From an uncultured Collinsella sp. (GTDB lineage: Bacteria > Actinomycetota > Coriobacteriia > Coriobacteriales > Coriobacteriaceae): a DNA stretch of 42,497 bases. This document shows positions 9,708 through 17,651 of the stretch, piece after piece. A program made the position numbers and the translations under genes. The notes beneath the pieces were generated by a model that was not told where the DNA came from, ran no database searches, and saw only the letters and a list, made by a program, of their open reading frames with translations. The stretch spans positions 1-42,497 of the forward strand of contig CABUCA010000010.1 in NCBI GenBank assembly GCA_902489965.1, read 5' to 3'. Numbering within the stretch: position 1 is the stretch's first letter; every line of letters begins with the position of its first letter.

Positions 9708-10028
9708 ATGGCTGACATTAAGCAGATTACCCCCGAGAACTTCGACGCTGTCGTCAACGATAGCCTGCCCGTACTGGTTGATTTTTGGGCCCCGTGGTGT
9801 GGGCCGTGTCGTTCACTCTCGCCCATCGTGGACGAGGTCGCCGACGAGCTGGCCGGCAAGCTGGCCGTGGCCAAGTGCAACGTCGATGACAACCAGGACC
9901 TGGCCATGAAGTTTGGCGTCATGAGCATCCCCACGCTGATCGTCTTTAAGAACGGCGAAGAGGTTGACCGCTCGGTCGGCGCCTTACCCAAGGCAAGGCT
10001 TCAGGCGCTGCTGAAGAAGCATCTGTAA
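9708..10028 (+). CDS. trxA: Thioredoxin
   Basis: A 106-residue cytoplasmic disulfide reductase of the usual family length. The active site WCGPC has Cys31 and Cys34, and the cis-Pro lies in SIPTLIVFKNG. It would pass electrons from thioredoxin reductase to target proteins; no reductase gene is in the window. The start at 9708 follows GGAGG at good spacing; the longer reading from 9624 is not supported. A TATAAG at 9648-9653 may be the -10. A terminator follows at 10141-10177, so it seems to be a single-gene unit. Confidence 0.95.
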   Translation: MADIKQITPENFDAVVNDSLPVLVDFWAPWCGPCRSLSPIVDEVADELAGKLAVAKCNVDDNQDLAMKFGVMSIPTLIVFKNGEEVDRSVGALPKARLQALLKKHL

Positions 10029-10056
10029 TACGCTTGTTACGTATCTGCCGTCCATG

Positions 10057-10075
10057 AGCGGTTTTGAACCGCTCG
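10057..10075. repeat. Short hairpin GAGCGGTT/AACCGCTC
   Basis: An 8-bp perfect stem with a 3-nt loop 28 bases after the thioredoxin stop. There is no T tract on either side, so it may be an mRNA 3' stabiliser rather than a terminator. Confidence 0.45.
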
Positions 10076-10140
10076 CCGGAGTGCCGGGCACAGGGCGCGC
10101 GACCACGGATAGTATGGTAGACACAAACAGCCCCCAGTGA

Positions 10141-10177
10141 ACGGGTGCGGGTCAGACGGACTCGCACCCGTTTTCTT
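10141..10177 (+). terminator. Rho-independent terminator of trxA
   Basis: An 8-bp stem (CGGGTGCG/CGCACCCG) is extended inward by GGTC/GACT pairs and followed by TTTTCTTA on the plus strand. Confidence 0.75.
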
Positions 10178-10248
10178 ATGCAGCGGCGCCCGGGGCGGGC
10201 GTAGTAGAATCTGAACCACTGGATTGCCCCGTACAAAAGGAGATTCCC

Positions 10249-10497
10249 ATGCATGACGTTGGAATGAACATGAGCCAGCTTGCCATGAGCGTCAAGCAGG
10301 TCGACGACACCATCGAGCTCGCCCACGAGTGGAGCCATCAGCTGCTGCATGCGACCGAGAACTTTGACATGGAGCGTATTGGCGCCAAGCTCGAGGCCGC
10401 CATGGCTGCGCTGCACGAGGCGCATGACGCGCTCGAGGGCTACGAGGACGCCATCGAGGCCGACCACAACTCCGTCGGCTCCGTGAAGCTGGTGTAG
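10249..10497 (+). CDS. Conserved small hypothetical protein next to nikR
   Basis: An 82-residue acidic, Ala- and His-containing protein predicted to be largely helical (for example KLEAAMAALHEAHDALEGYE). It has no signal peptide or membrane segment. The start follows AAGGAGA at good spacing, and TAGAAT at 10205-10210 could be a -10. The stop is one base before the nikR GTG start, so the two are almost certainly co-translated, which suggests a role in nickel response or hydrogenase maturation. That role is inferred from position only; I do not recognise the family. Confidence 0.8.
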   Translation: MHDVGMNMSQLAMSVKQVDDTIELAHEWSHQLLHATENFDMERIGAKLEAAMAALHEAHDALEGYEDAIEADHNSVGSVKLV

Positions 10498-10498
10498 C

Positions 10499-11017
10499 GT
10501 GGCCGAGCACGAGCACGAGCACGGCTGCGACCACAAGCACGAGCATCCGCACGGTCCGGCCGACCAGGCGAGCTGCCGTTGCGCCGGCTCCGGCTCCGAG
10601 CTGGTCCGCTTTTCGGTTACCGCACCGGACGACCTGCTGCGCCGTTTTGACGAACAGATCGCGCGCCGCGGCGACGTGGCCAACCGCTCCGAGGCCGTGC
10701 GCGACCTGATTCGCGCCTCGATCGCCAAGGAGCAGATGCGCACGCCTGATGAGCACGTTATCGGGTCGCTCACCATGATCTACGACCATCACACCGGTGA
10801 TCTGACGCGCCGTCTGGACGAAGTACAGCACGACTACACCGACGAGATCGTATCGACCATGCACGTGCATCTGGATCACCACAACTGCTTGGAGATTCTG
10901 GCGCTCAAGGGTCGCGGCGAGCGCGTCTACGAACTAGCCGACCGTCTGCTGGGACTGCGCGGTGTTAAGCACGGTGAGCTCACCTGCGCTGCCACCGGAC
11001 AAAGCCTAGGACTGTAG
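10499..11017 (+). CDS. nikR: Nickel-responsive regulator NikR with His-rich N-terminal tail
   Basis: A 172-residue ribbon-helix-helix repressor. The RHH DNA-binding part starts near residue 35 (ELVRFSVTAPDDLL) and is followed by the ACT-like metal domain, whose nickel ligands appear in STMHVHLDHHNCLE (His-x-His and Cys, with an upstream His in DHHTGD). Oddly, about 30 extra N-terminal residues carry seven His at positions 4-18 plus Cys10, Cys26 and Cys28, resembling a metal-storage tail. The start is GTG one base after the previous stop, with no clear ribosome site of its own, so translation should depend on re-initiation. It lies directly before the hyp genes, which need nickel. Confidence 0.92.
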   Translation: MAEHEHEHGCDHKHEHPHGPADQASCRCAGSGSELVRFSVTAPDDLLRRFDEQIARRGDVANRSEAVRDLIRASIAKEQMRTPDEHVIGSLTMIYDHHTGDLTRRLDEVQHDYTDEIVSTMHVHLDHHNCLEILALKGRGERVYELADRLLGLRGVKHGELTCAATGQSLGL

Positions 11018-11035
11018 CGGGATTTCCCGCAGCGC

Positions 11036-11115
11036 ACCTGCCAAAAAGGGACAGGTTTGTTTTGGCAGGTTTAGAAGTTTTACCTACCAAAATAAACCTG
11101 TCCCTTTTTGGTCGG
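11036..11115. repeat. REPIN-like inverted doublet (AGGGACAGGTTT family)
   Basis: Two hairpin units in opposite orientation. Unit 1 (11036-11071) has ACCTGCCAAAA and TTTTGGCAGGT ends around AGGGACAGGTTTG. Unit 2 (11082-11115) is its inverse with slightly altered ends. The 25-nt arms 11041-11065 and 11087-11111 match at 24 positions. Single units recur at 20846 and 24560. It lies between nikR and hypF and could fold in the mRNA. Confidence 0.8.
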
Positions 11116-11135
11116 TTTTGATGAGGGAGAGCCGC

Positions 11136-13814
11136 ATGCGGCATGTGCATATTCATGTGACGGGCATTGTGCAGGGCGTTGGCATGCGGCCGTTTGTGTA
11201 TCGCGAGGCCATGGCGCATGGCATCTGCGGCTGGGTGCTCAACGCAGGCGACGGCGTGCATGTCGAGGCGCATGCCTCGGGTGCGGCCGTCGACGGCTTT
11301 GTCGCCGCGCTGTCGGAGCACGCACCCGCGGCTGCCCGCGTGGAGCGCGTCGACGTTGCGGATTTGGAGCCCGGCACTTGGGATGCTGCCAATGAACAGG
11401 GCTTTCGCATTGTGGCGTCACAGGACCAGACTGCGCATACGACGCTCGTCTCGCCCGATATCGCCACCTGCGACGACTGCCTGCGCGAACTGTTCGACCC
11501 CGCCGACCGACGCTATCACTACCCCTTTATCAACTGCACCAACTGCGGCCCGCGCTTTACCATCATCCGCTCGCTGCCTTATGACCGAGCGGCCACCTCT
11601 ATGGATCGCTTTCCCATGTGCCCCGAATGCGCCGCGGAGTATGCCGACCCACTTGACCGGCGCTTTCATGCGCAGCCCGATGCCTGCTTTGACTGCGGGC
11701 CGCATATTACCTGGCGCGAGGCGGCAGGCGGCATGGTGCTCGAGAGCTCAGAGGCGACGCCGGCTGTCGGCGACACGCGCGAGTCTAGCGACGCTATTAT
11801 CGAGCGCTGTGTCGAGCTGCTCGAGGCCGGCGGCATTGTTGCCATCAAGGGCCTGGGCGGATTCCATCTGGCTTGCGACGCCGCCAACGAGCAAGCAGTA
11901 GTCGAGCTGCGCCGTCACAAGCGCCGCAGCAACAAGCCGCTTGCCGTTATGGTGCGCGACCTTACCGATGCCGAGCGCCTGTGCCGTGTCAACGACGCCG
12001 AGCGCGACTTGCTGGCCGGCAGCATCCGCCCCATCGTGCTGCTGCGCCGGCGTGGTGTTGGCATGGGAGATTCCTTCGATGCTCTCGCACTTGCGCCGTC
12101 CGTTGCGCACGATCTGCCCGAGCTCGGCGTCATGCTCCCCTATACCCCGCTTCAGCATCTGCTGCTTGCCGCGGCAGAAACGCATGGCATGCACGCGCTG
12201 GTTATGACCAGCGGAAACTTGAGCGAAGAGCCCATCGAGACCGATGACGATCTTGCCTGGGAGCATCTCGTTGCCGCCGGCATCGCCGACGCGCTGCTCG
12301 GCAATGACCGCGCGATCCTCTCGCGCTACGACGACTCCGTGGTACGTGTGGTCGACGGGGTCGTTATGCCCGTGCGCCGCGCTCGCGGGTACGCCCCGCA
12401 GCCGTTGCCGCTGCCGGCACTCGCCAGCGCCGCGCCCTGTGTGCTCGCCTGCGGCCCGCAGCAAAAGGCCACGATCGCACTCACGCGCGAAGACGCGAAT
12501 GGAACGTCGGCCTGTTTTGTGTCGCAGCATATCGGCGATGTCGAAAACGGTGCGACTTTCGATGCGTGGAATGCGGCACGCACGCGACTGGAAGACCTTT
12601 TTGACCTAGCGCCCGCCGCGCTGGCCTGCGACTTGCACCCCAGCTACCTATCGAGTCAGTGGGCACGCGAACAGGCGCGCGAGCGCAATCTGCCGCTTAT
12701 CGAAGTCCAGCACCATCATGCGCATATCGCGAGCGTGATGGCTGAGGCTATCGCCACAGGACAGCTTGCACCCAATGCGCGCGTACTTGGCATCGCCTTC
12801 GATGGAACGGGCGCTGGCACCGACGGAACCATTTGGGGCGGTGAGTTTCTTGTCGCCGGCCTCGCCGATTTTGAGCGCACCGCGCACCTGCGTACCTGGG
12901 CACTCCCCGGTGGCGCCGCATCTGTGCGCGACGCCCGACGCAACGCCTTTGCCCTGCTGAGCGAGCTCGATCTACTCGAACATCCGGGTGCCGCGGGACT
13001 CCTGGGCGGCCTCGATGAGCAGACGCGCAGTATCACGACCACGATGATCGAGCGGAACATCAACAGCCCGCGAACGAGCAGTATGGGCCGTCTGTTTGAC
13101 GCCGCGGCGGCGATCTTGGACATCTGCGGCACTGCAACCTACGAGGGCGAACCCGCCATCGAGCTCGAGGCCGCCGCTTGGCGCGCTCTTGACGGCGAAA
13201 ACAGCCATTTCACCGGCAATCAGGCGGGTGTATCCGCATCCGCTTCAACATCGCTGGACAGTTTGTTCAGATACGTATTAACTACTGACCCCCTATCCGG
13301 CATTTTTGCCTCAGATTTGGCCAAAAAAGGCTCTCCAGACACCCTATTTGCGGCAAATATGGACGCTGGATACCCCAAATCGACCCATTTGAGGTGTTCG
13401 CGGACGGCTTTTGCCACCCAGAGCCCATCACAAAAATACGTATCTGAACTAACTGTCCAGGCGGCCTCGGACAACCCCCTCATTTTGGATCCCAAACCGC
13501 TTTTTGAGGCGCTTTTGAGTGGAATCGAGGCCGGTGTGCCGGCCGACAAGCTCGCACTCGACTTCCATATCGCCATTGCACGCGCATCGGCACGTATCGC
13601 AAGCGAAATCTGCGCTCGCGAAGGCATCGACACCGTCGCGACCTCGGGCGGCGTATTCATGAACCGGCTTTTGCTTCGGCTCCTCACGCGCGAGCTCAAA
13701 GACGCCGGTCTTGCCGTCTTGGTTCCCCACACCGTGCCCGTCAACGACGGCTGCATCGCCTACGGCCAGGCGGCGGTCGCCCGCGCTCGGCTCGCGCAGG
13801 TCATACCGCAGTAG
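11136..13814 (+). CDS. hypF: Carbamoyltransferase HypF, with in-frame inserted element
   Basis: An 892-residue enzyme that makes the carbamoyl group later turned into the cyanide ligand of [NiFe]-hydrogenase. Domains in order: acylphosphatase (about 1-90, IVQGVGMRPFVYREA); paired zinc fingers (CDDC, CTNC, CPEC, CFDC); a YrdC-like nucleotide domain; and a Kae1-like domain with the metal motif VQHHHAHIASVMAE. HypF is usually about 750-780 residues. Part of the excess is a 69-codon insert at about residues 707-775 encoded by the element at 13254-13460; the frame is kept and the C-terminal Kae1 motif (TSGGVFMNRLL) follows. The start at 11136 has GGGAGA upstream; TTG 11118 and ATG 11121 are less likely. 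Confidence 0.92.
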   Translation: MRHVHIHVTGIVQGVGMRPFVYREAMAHGICGWVLNAGDGVHVEAHASGAAVDGFVAALSEHAPAAARVERVDVADLEPGTWDAANEQGFRIVASQDQTAHTTLVSPDIATCDDCLRELFDPADRRYHYPFINCTNCGPRFTIIRSLPYDRAATSMDRFPMCPECAAEYADPLDRRFHAQPDACFDCGPHITWREAAGGMVLESSEATPAVGDTRESSDAIIERCVELLEAGGIVAIKGLGGFHLACDAANEQAVVELRRHKRRSNKPLAVMVRDLTDAERLCRVNDAERDLLAGSIRPIVLLRRRGVGMGDSFDALALAPSVAHDLPELGVMLPYTPLQHLLLAAAETHGMHALVMTSGNLSEEPIETDDDLAWEHLVAAGIADALLGNDRAILSRYDDSVVRVVDGVVMPVRRARGYAPQPLPLPALASAAPCVLACGPQQKATIALTREDANGTSACFVSQHIGDVENGATFDAWNAARTRLEDLFDLAPAALACDLHPSYLSSQWAREQARERNLPLIEVQHHHAHIASVMAEAIATGQLAPNARVLGIAFDGTGAGTDGTIWGGEFLVAGLADFERTAHLRTWALPGGAASVRDARRNAFALLSELDLLEHPGAAGLLGGLDEQTRSITTTMIERNINSPRTSSMGRLFDAAAAILDICGTATYEGEPAIELEAAAWRALDGENSHFTGNQAGVSASASTSLDSLFRYVLTTDPLSGIFASDLAKKGSPDTLFAANMDAGYPKSTHLRCSRTAFATQSPSQKYVSELTVQAASDNPLILDPKPLFEALLSGIEAGVPADKLALDFHIAIARASARIASEICAREGIDTVATSGGVFMNRLLLRLLTRELKDAGLAVLVPHTVPVNDGCIAYGQAAVARARLAQVIPQ
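13254..13460. mobile_element. MITE-like element inserted in frame in hypF
   Basis: A 207-bp segment bounded by 26-nt inverted repeats: 13254-13279 (CTGGACAGTTTGTTCAGATA...) and 13435-13460, differing at one position. The interior is clearly richer in A/T than hypF around it. Its length is 69 codons, and it reads through without a stop. It falls at a variable loop of the Kae1-like domain. No transposase is encoded, so it would need a helper in trans. A target duplication was not clear. Confidence 0.75.
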
Positions 13815-13945
13815 GCTGTTTGGCCAGCCCATGCGCAGCCGTCTCACAGGTGTAACGCGTTTGCTCGTGTCCCCCGCGAGCGCTACCATCAACTGATGGA
13901 TTATTAGGCGCCTATCCAGCGCAAAGCGTATAAAAGGGGAACATT

Positions 13946-14206
13946 ATGTGCCTTGCCGTTCCCGGTAAAGTGGTCAAACGCGACGACGACCTAAAGGCGA
14001 CCGTCGACATGATGGGCATCGAGCGCCCCGTGTCGCTGCGACTTGTGCCGACGGCGCAGGTAGGCGACTATGTTCTCGTACACGCCGGCTTTGGCATCCA
14101 GATTGTCGACGAGCAGGAAGCTCAAGAGACGCTCGAGCTGGTCAACGCCATGACCGAGCTGGTCGAAGAGGACCAGCTCGCCACCAACCCGGCCGAGGCA
14201 TACTAG
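13946..14206 (+). CDS. hypC: Hydrogenase maturation chaperone HypC
   Basis: An 86-residue chaperone that carries the Fe(CN)2CO group with HypD and delivers it to the hydrogenase large subunit. The essential N-terminal MCLAVPGKV, with Cys2, is present, and the remaining beta-barrel (VSLRLVPTAQVGDYVLVHAG) is intact. The start has AGGGGAA upstream. The 131-bp gap after hypF may hold an internal promoter (GTATAAAAGG is AT-rich) but this is uncertain. Its stop overlaps the hypD start by one base (TAGTG). Confidence 0.95.
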   Translation: MCLAVPGKVVKRDDDLKATVDMMGIERPVSLRLVPTAQVGDYVLVHAGFGIQIVDEQEAQETLELVNAMTELVEEDQLATNPAEAY

Positions 14207-15318
14207 TGGCGGCGGCACAACCGGTTCACTCCGGTATCGACTTTTCGGCATTCCGCGACCCACGGCTCGCTCGCGAGCTCATCGACCGCATTCATGAGCT
14301 TGTTGGCGATCGCAGCATCAACCTTATGGAAGTCTGCGGTACGCATACCGTGAGCATTGGCCGCTATGGTTTTCGCTCCATTATGCCGGCGGGGCTCAAG
14401 CTGTTGAGCGGCCCGGGCTGCCCCGTCTGCGTTACCGCGAACCGCGACATCGACCACGCAATCGCACTCGCCAAGATGGACGGCGCCATCATCACTACCT
14501 TTGGTGACATGATGCGCGTGCCCGGATCGTCTACCTCGCTTGCCGCGCAAAAGGCAGCCGGACGCGACATCCGCATCGTCTACTCGCCACTCGACGCGCT
14601 CGATATTGCCGAGCACAACCCCGACCGCCCGGTCATCTTTATGGGCGTGGGCTTTGAGACCACGACGCCCACCATCGCCGCCACCATCCTAGAGGCAGAT
14701 GCGCGCGGGCTCCAGAACTTCTCGGTCTATTGCGCCCACAAGACCACGCCACCGGCGCTGCGCGCGATTGCCAACGACCCCGAGACGACCATCGACGGCT
14801 TTATCCTGCCGGGCCATGTCGCCACCATCACAGGGCTTGCACCCTTTGGCTTTTTGGCCGACGAGTTTAAGACCCCGGGCGTGGTTACCGGATTTGAGCC
14901 GGTCGATATTCTGCAGGGCATCTGCATGCTAGTGCAGATGGTCGTTGAGGGGCGGCCCGCGATCGACAACGCGTACCGTCGCGGCGTCAATGCGGACGGT
15001 AATCCCGTAGCGCGCCAGCTGGTCGAGCAGGTGTTTGAGCCGTGCGATACCACGTGGCGCGGGCTGGGACCGATTGCCGCCTCGGGCCTTTCCATCCGCC
15101 CCGAGTTCTCGCGCTTTGACGCCGGCGTTCGCTATGACGTTCCGATCGAGCCGACGGTCGAGCCGCGCGGATGCCGTTGCGGCGACGTGCTGCGCGGGGC
15201 AATCGCGCCGAGCGACTGCCCGTTGTTCGGCCACGCCTGCACGCCCGAGCATCCTGTTGGCCCGTGCATGGTGAGCTCGGAAGGCAGCTGCGCGGCACAT
15301 TATCGTTATCATGACTAG
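14206..15318 (+). CDS. hypD: Hydrogenase maturation factor HypD
   Basis: A 370-residue Fe-S scaffold protein of normal length. It shows VCGTHT near the N-terminus, the GPGCPVC motif, GVGFETTTPT, and the C-terminal cluster of cysteines (CRCGD, DCPLFGHAC, VGPCMVSSEG) that bind a [4Fe-4S] centre. HypD takes the cyanide groups from HypE and builds the iron centre with HypC. The start is GTG overlapping the hypC stop, so the pair is translationally coupled. Confidence 0.95.
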   Translation: MAAAQPVHSGIDFSAFRDPRLARELIDRIHELVGDRSINLMEVCGTHTVSIGRYGFRSIMPAGLKLLSGPGCPVCVTANRDIDHAIALAKMDGAIITTFGDMMRVPGSSTSLAAQKAAGRDIRIVYSPLDALDIAEHNPDRPVIFMGVGFETTTPTIAATILEADARGLQNFSVYCAHKTTPPALRAIANDPETTIDGFILPGHVATITGLAPFGFLADEFKTPGVVTGFEPVDILQGICMLVQMVVEGRPAIDNAYRRGVNADGNPVARQLVEQVFEPCDTTWRGLGPIAASGLSIRPEFSRFDAGVRYDVPIEPTVEPRGCRCGDVLRGAIAPSDCPLFGHACTPEHPVGPCMVSSEGSCAAHYRYHD

Positions 15319-15347
15319 CCCAAACACCCTCGATTGGAGTTTTCGAT

Positions 15348-16382
15348 ATGTCCCATAGCGTCACCGATAGCACTGTCCTGCTGGGCCACGGCTCCGGCGG
15401 GCAGATGATGAAGCGCATTATCGACGAGGTCTTTCTGGATGCCTTTGGGTCGCCCGAGCTGCTCGAAGGCAACGATGCCGGTGTCGCCGCCCTGCCCGCG
15501 AGCGGGCGCATCGCCATGTCGACCGACAGCTTTGTGGTGACGCCGCAGTTCTTCCCCGGCGGAAATATCGGCAGGCTCGCCGTGTGCGGAACCGTCAACG
15601 ATGTTGCGACCTCGGGTGCCAACGTGCGCTTCCTTTCGTGCGGCTTTATCCTCGAAGAGGGCTATCCTATGGATAAGCTGCGCCAGATTGTGCAGACCAT
15701 GGCCGAGACGGCGCGCGAGGCGGGCGTCAAAATCATCACCGGCGACACCAAGGTGGTCGAGCGCGGCGGAGCTGACGGCGTCTACATCAACACCGCCGGC
15801 GTGGGCGAGGTTCCCGCGGGCGTGACGCTCAGCGGCGCCAGCTGCCAGCCCGGCGACGTCGTCCTGGTCTCGGGCACGCTGGGCGACCACGGCATCGCCA
15901 TCATGAGCCAGCGCGAGGGCCTGGCGTTCTCGAGCAGCATCGAGAGCGACGCCGCGCCGCTCAACCACCTGATTGCCGACGTGCTGGCCGCCGCCCCCGA
16001 TACGCGCTGCTTCCGCGACCCCACGCGCGGAGGCCTGGCCTCCACGCTCAACGAGTTTGCGCAGGCCAGCGGCGTTGCCATGGAAATCGATGAGGACGCC
16101 GTACCCGTGCGCCCCGATGTACAGGCCGCCTGCGAGATGCTCGGCTACGACGTTCTGCAGGTGGCAAACGAGGGCAAGATGGTCGTCGTGGTGCCGGCCG
16201 AGCAGGCCGATGCCGCGCTGGCGGCCATGCGCGCCGCCCGCTACGGCGAGAACGCCGCCATCATCGGTCGCGTGCTGCCGCTTGCCGAGGGCGCTCGACC
16301 CGCCGTGCGCGTACGCACCGGCTGGGGATCGACCCGCATCCTCGACATGCTCGTAGGAGAGCAGCTGCCGAGAATTTGCTAG
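15348..16382 (+). CDS. hypE: Hydrogenase maturation dehydratase HypE
   Basis: A 344-residue PurM-fold enzyme that dehydrates the thiocarboxamide made by HypF to thiocyanate on its C-terminal cysteine. The family hallmark ending PRIC is present (Cys344). Other visible motifs are LLGHGSGGQMM, the ATP/metal motif STDSFVVTPQFFPGGNIG, and GDTKVVERG. It starts 29 bases after hypD with a GGAG site. It closes the F-C-D-E set; hypA and hypB are not in this window. Confidence 0.95.
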   Translation: MSHSVTDSTVLLGHGSGGQMMKRIIDEVFLDAFGSPELLEGNDAGVAALPASGRIAMSTDSFVVTPQFFPGGNIGRLAVCGTVNDVATSGANVRFLSCGFILEEGYPMDKLRQIVQTMAETAREAGVKIITGDTKVVERGGADGVYINTAGVGEVPAGVTLSGASCQPGDVVLVSGTLGDHGIAIMSQREGLAFSSSIESDAAPLNHLIADVLAAAPDTRCFRDPTRGGLASTLNEFAQASGVAMEIDEDAVPVRPDVQAACEMLGYDVLQVANEGKMVVVVPAEQADAALAAMRAARYGENAAIIGRVLPLAEGARPAVRVRTGWGSTRILDMLVGEQLPRIC

Positions 16383-16506
16383 GGCGGAATTGCACGGCTG
16401 ACGCGATGTGGCTCGATAACCCTAAAGATGTTCAGATTCCAAGCACGCCCAACGCGGAAGCCCAGTATTATGAGGTGCGTTTTGAAACCCAACGACGGGA
16501 GCTTTC

Positions 16507-17175
16507 ATGGCAGCAGCTTTTTCCCATGTGATTTTTGATTTAGACGGCACCCTCCTCAACACGCTCGAGGATTTGGCGGCCGCCGGCAACCACACCTGCG
16601 AGATGCACGGCTGGCCCACGTTTGCCGTGGACGAGTACCGCTACAAGGTGGGAAACGGCATGCTCAAGCTGGTTGAGCGCTTTATGCCTGCCGAGTATGC
16701 GGGCGACGGTCGCGCCTTTGAGCAGACGCTTGCCGAGTTTAGGGCTTACTACGGCGAGCACAAGGAGGACCACACCGCCCCCTACGCCGGCACGATTGAG
16801 ATGCTCGACCGTCTGCGCGCAGCGGGCGTTCAGCTTGCCGTGCTCACCAACAAGGATCATATTTCGGCAGCCCCGCTTATCGAGAAATACTTTGGCCCCG
16901 AGCGCTTTGCGCTGGTACAGGGCCGTGTGGACGCATTTCCGCCCAAACCCGAAGCACCCGTCACGCTGCATGTGATGGAGGAGCTGGGCGCCGATCCGGC
17001 AACCACACTCTATGTGGGCGATTCGAATGTCGATGTTCTGACCGGCCACAACGCCGGCCTTAAGAGCGTGGGCGTCAGCTGGGGCTTCCGCGGCCGCGCA
17101 GAGCTGGAGGCCGCCGGCGCCGACTACGTGGTGGACACCCAGGACGAACTCGCGGCGCTGATCTTGGGCGAGTAG
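16507..17175 (+). CDS. HAD-family phosphatase, phosphoglycolate phosphatase-like
   Basis: A 222-residue cytoplasmic hydrolase. HAD motif I is FDLDGTLLNT (nucleophile Asp11, acid Asp13), motif II LTNK, the Lys region FPPKPEAP, and motif III/IV VGDSNVDVLTGHNAG. The helical cap lies between about residues 18 and 85. The closest class is Gph/PGP, which removes phosphate from 2-phosphoglycolate, but the substrate cannot be set from sequence. The start has GGGAGC upstream, and TATTAT at 16466-16471 could be a -10. It follows hypE by 124 bp and is probably a separate unit. Confidence 0.88.
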   Translation: MAAAFSHVIFDLDGTLLNTLEDLAAAGNHTCEMHGWPTFAVDEYRYKVGNGMLKLVERFMPAEYAGDGRAFEQTLAEFRAYYGEHKEDHTAPYAGTIEMLDRLRAAGVQLAVLTNKDHISAAPLIEKYFGPERFALVQGRVDAFPPKPEAPVTLHVMEELGADPATTLYVGDSNVDVLTGHNAGLKSVGVSWGFRGRAELEAAGADYVVDTQDELAALILGE

Positions 17176-17217
17176 CGAGCGGCACCGCTTAACGTAGCTG
17201 CGACAATTCTTCCGCGC

Positions 17218-17403
17218 GGAAAGCGCATCCCGTTTTGGAGCTCCGGAATGGGGTGCGCTTTCCGTTTGAGGCGCGTCAGGGAAACCGCATCCCGTTTCAG
17301 AGCAATATTCCGGGTCGCGCTTTCCGCTACCCGACCCATCTGGAAACCGCAACCCATTATTCGCCCAAAAACCGGCTCGCATTTTCCCGAGCATTCGATG
17401 CAG
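17218..17403. repeat. Three eroded tandem units of 62 bp
   Basis: Units begin at 17218, 17280 and 17342 with GGAAAGCGCATCCCG, GGAAACCGCATCCCG and GGAAACCGCAACCC. The period is exactly 62. Unit 1 folds on itself (GGAAAGCGCA with TGCGCTTTCC); units 2 and 3 keep the pattern less well. No ORF and no promoter seen. Confidence 0.6.
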
Positions 17404-17415
17404 CGCTGGTGCAAG

Positions 17416-17460
17416 GAGTGTCCCCAACTGCCGGCAGAAAAGGAACGTCCCCAAGTGCCG
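17416..17460. repeat. GTCCCCAA direct repeat pair
   Basis: GGAGTGTCCCCAACTGCCG (17416-17434) and GGAACGTCCCCAAGTGCCG (17442-17460) are tandem variants. The second runs into the structured element that follows. Related GTCCCCAA modules occur at 25619, 31044 and 37737-37837. Confidence 0.6.
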
Positions 17461-17648
17461 CCCCAATGACTACCATGGCAATGCCGCAGGTAGAGGACGG
17501 ACAGCGAGCGACGTCCAGGACGAACAAGTTGGCATGAAAAAGGCGAGGCATAGACCTTCTGGTCATGTCTCGCCTTTTGAATGACAAATTGTCGTCCTGG
17601 GCGGCGCGCAGCGTCGAGCAGTTGCGGCGTTTGGTAAAACGCCGCAAC
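17448..17648 (-). ncRNA. Structured covarying element, copy A (candidate RNA)
   Basis: About 200 nt that start three bases after the stop of the minus-strand lipoprotein gene. In plus-strand coordinates: stem P1 17512-17522 with 17593-17603 (11 bp); a single bulged A; four further pairs with 17589-17592; P2 17530-17535 with 17581-17586; a purine loop GAAA opposite TGA; P3 17540-17551 with 17565-17576; an apical GACC-TTCT-GGTC hairpin; linker GCAGCGTCGAG (17608-17618); and P4 17621-17632 with 17637-17648. Copy B at 25619 has the same fold with different paired bases. The strand of any transcript is unknown; minus is shown because of its position after the gene. Confidence 0.6.
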
Positions 17649-17651
17649 TCC

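Noticed and set aside
17218..17403. CRISPR-like array
   Set aside because: Only three diverged units with no distinct spacers and no cas gene in the window.
17621..17648. Rho-independent terminator of the lipoprotein gene
   Set aside because: The hairpin is strong but lacks a T tract on both strands, and it is part of a larger conserved fold.
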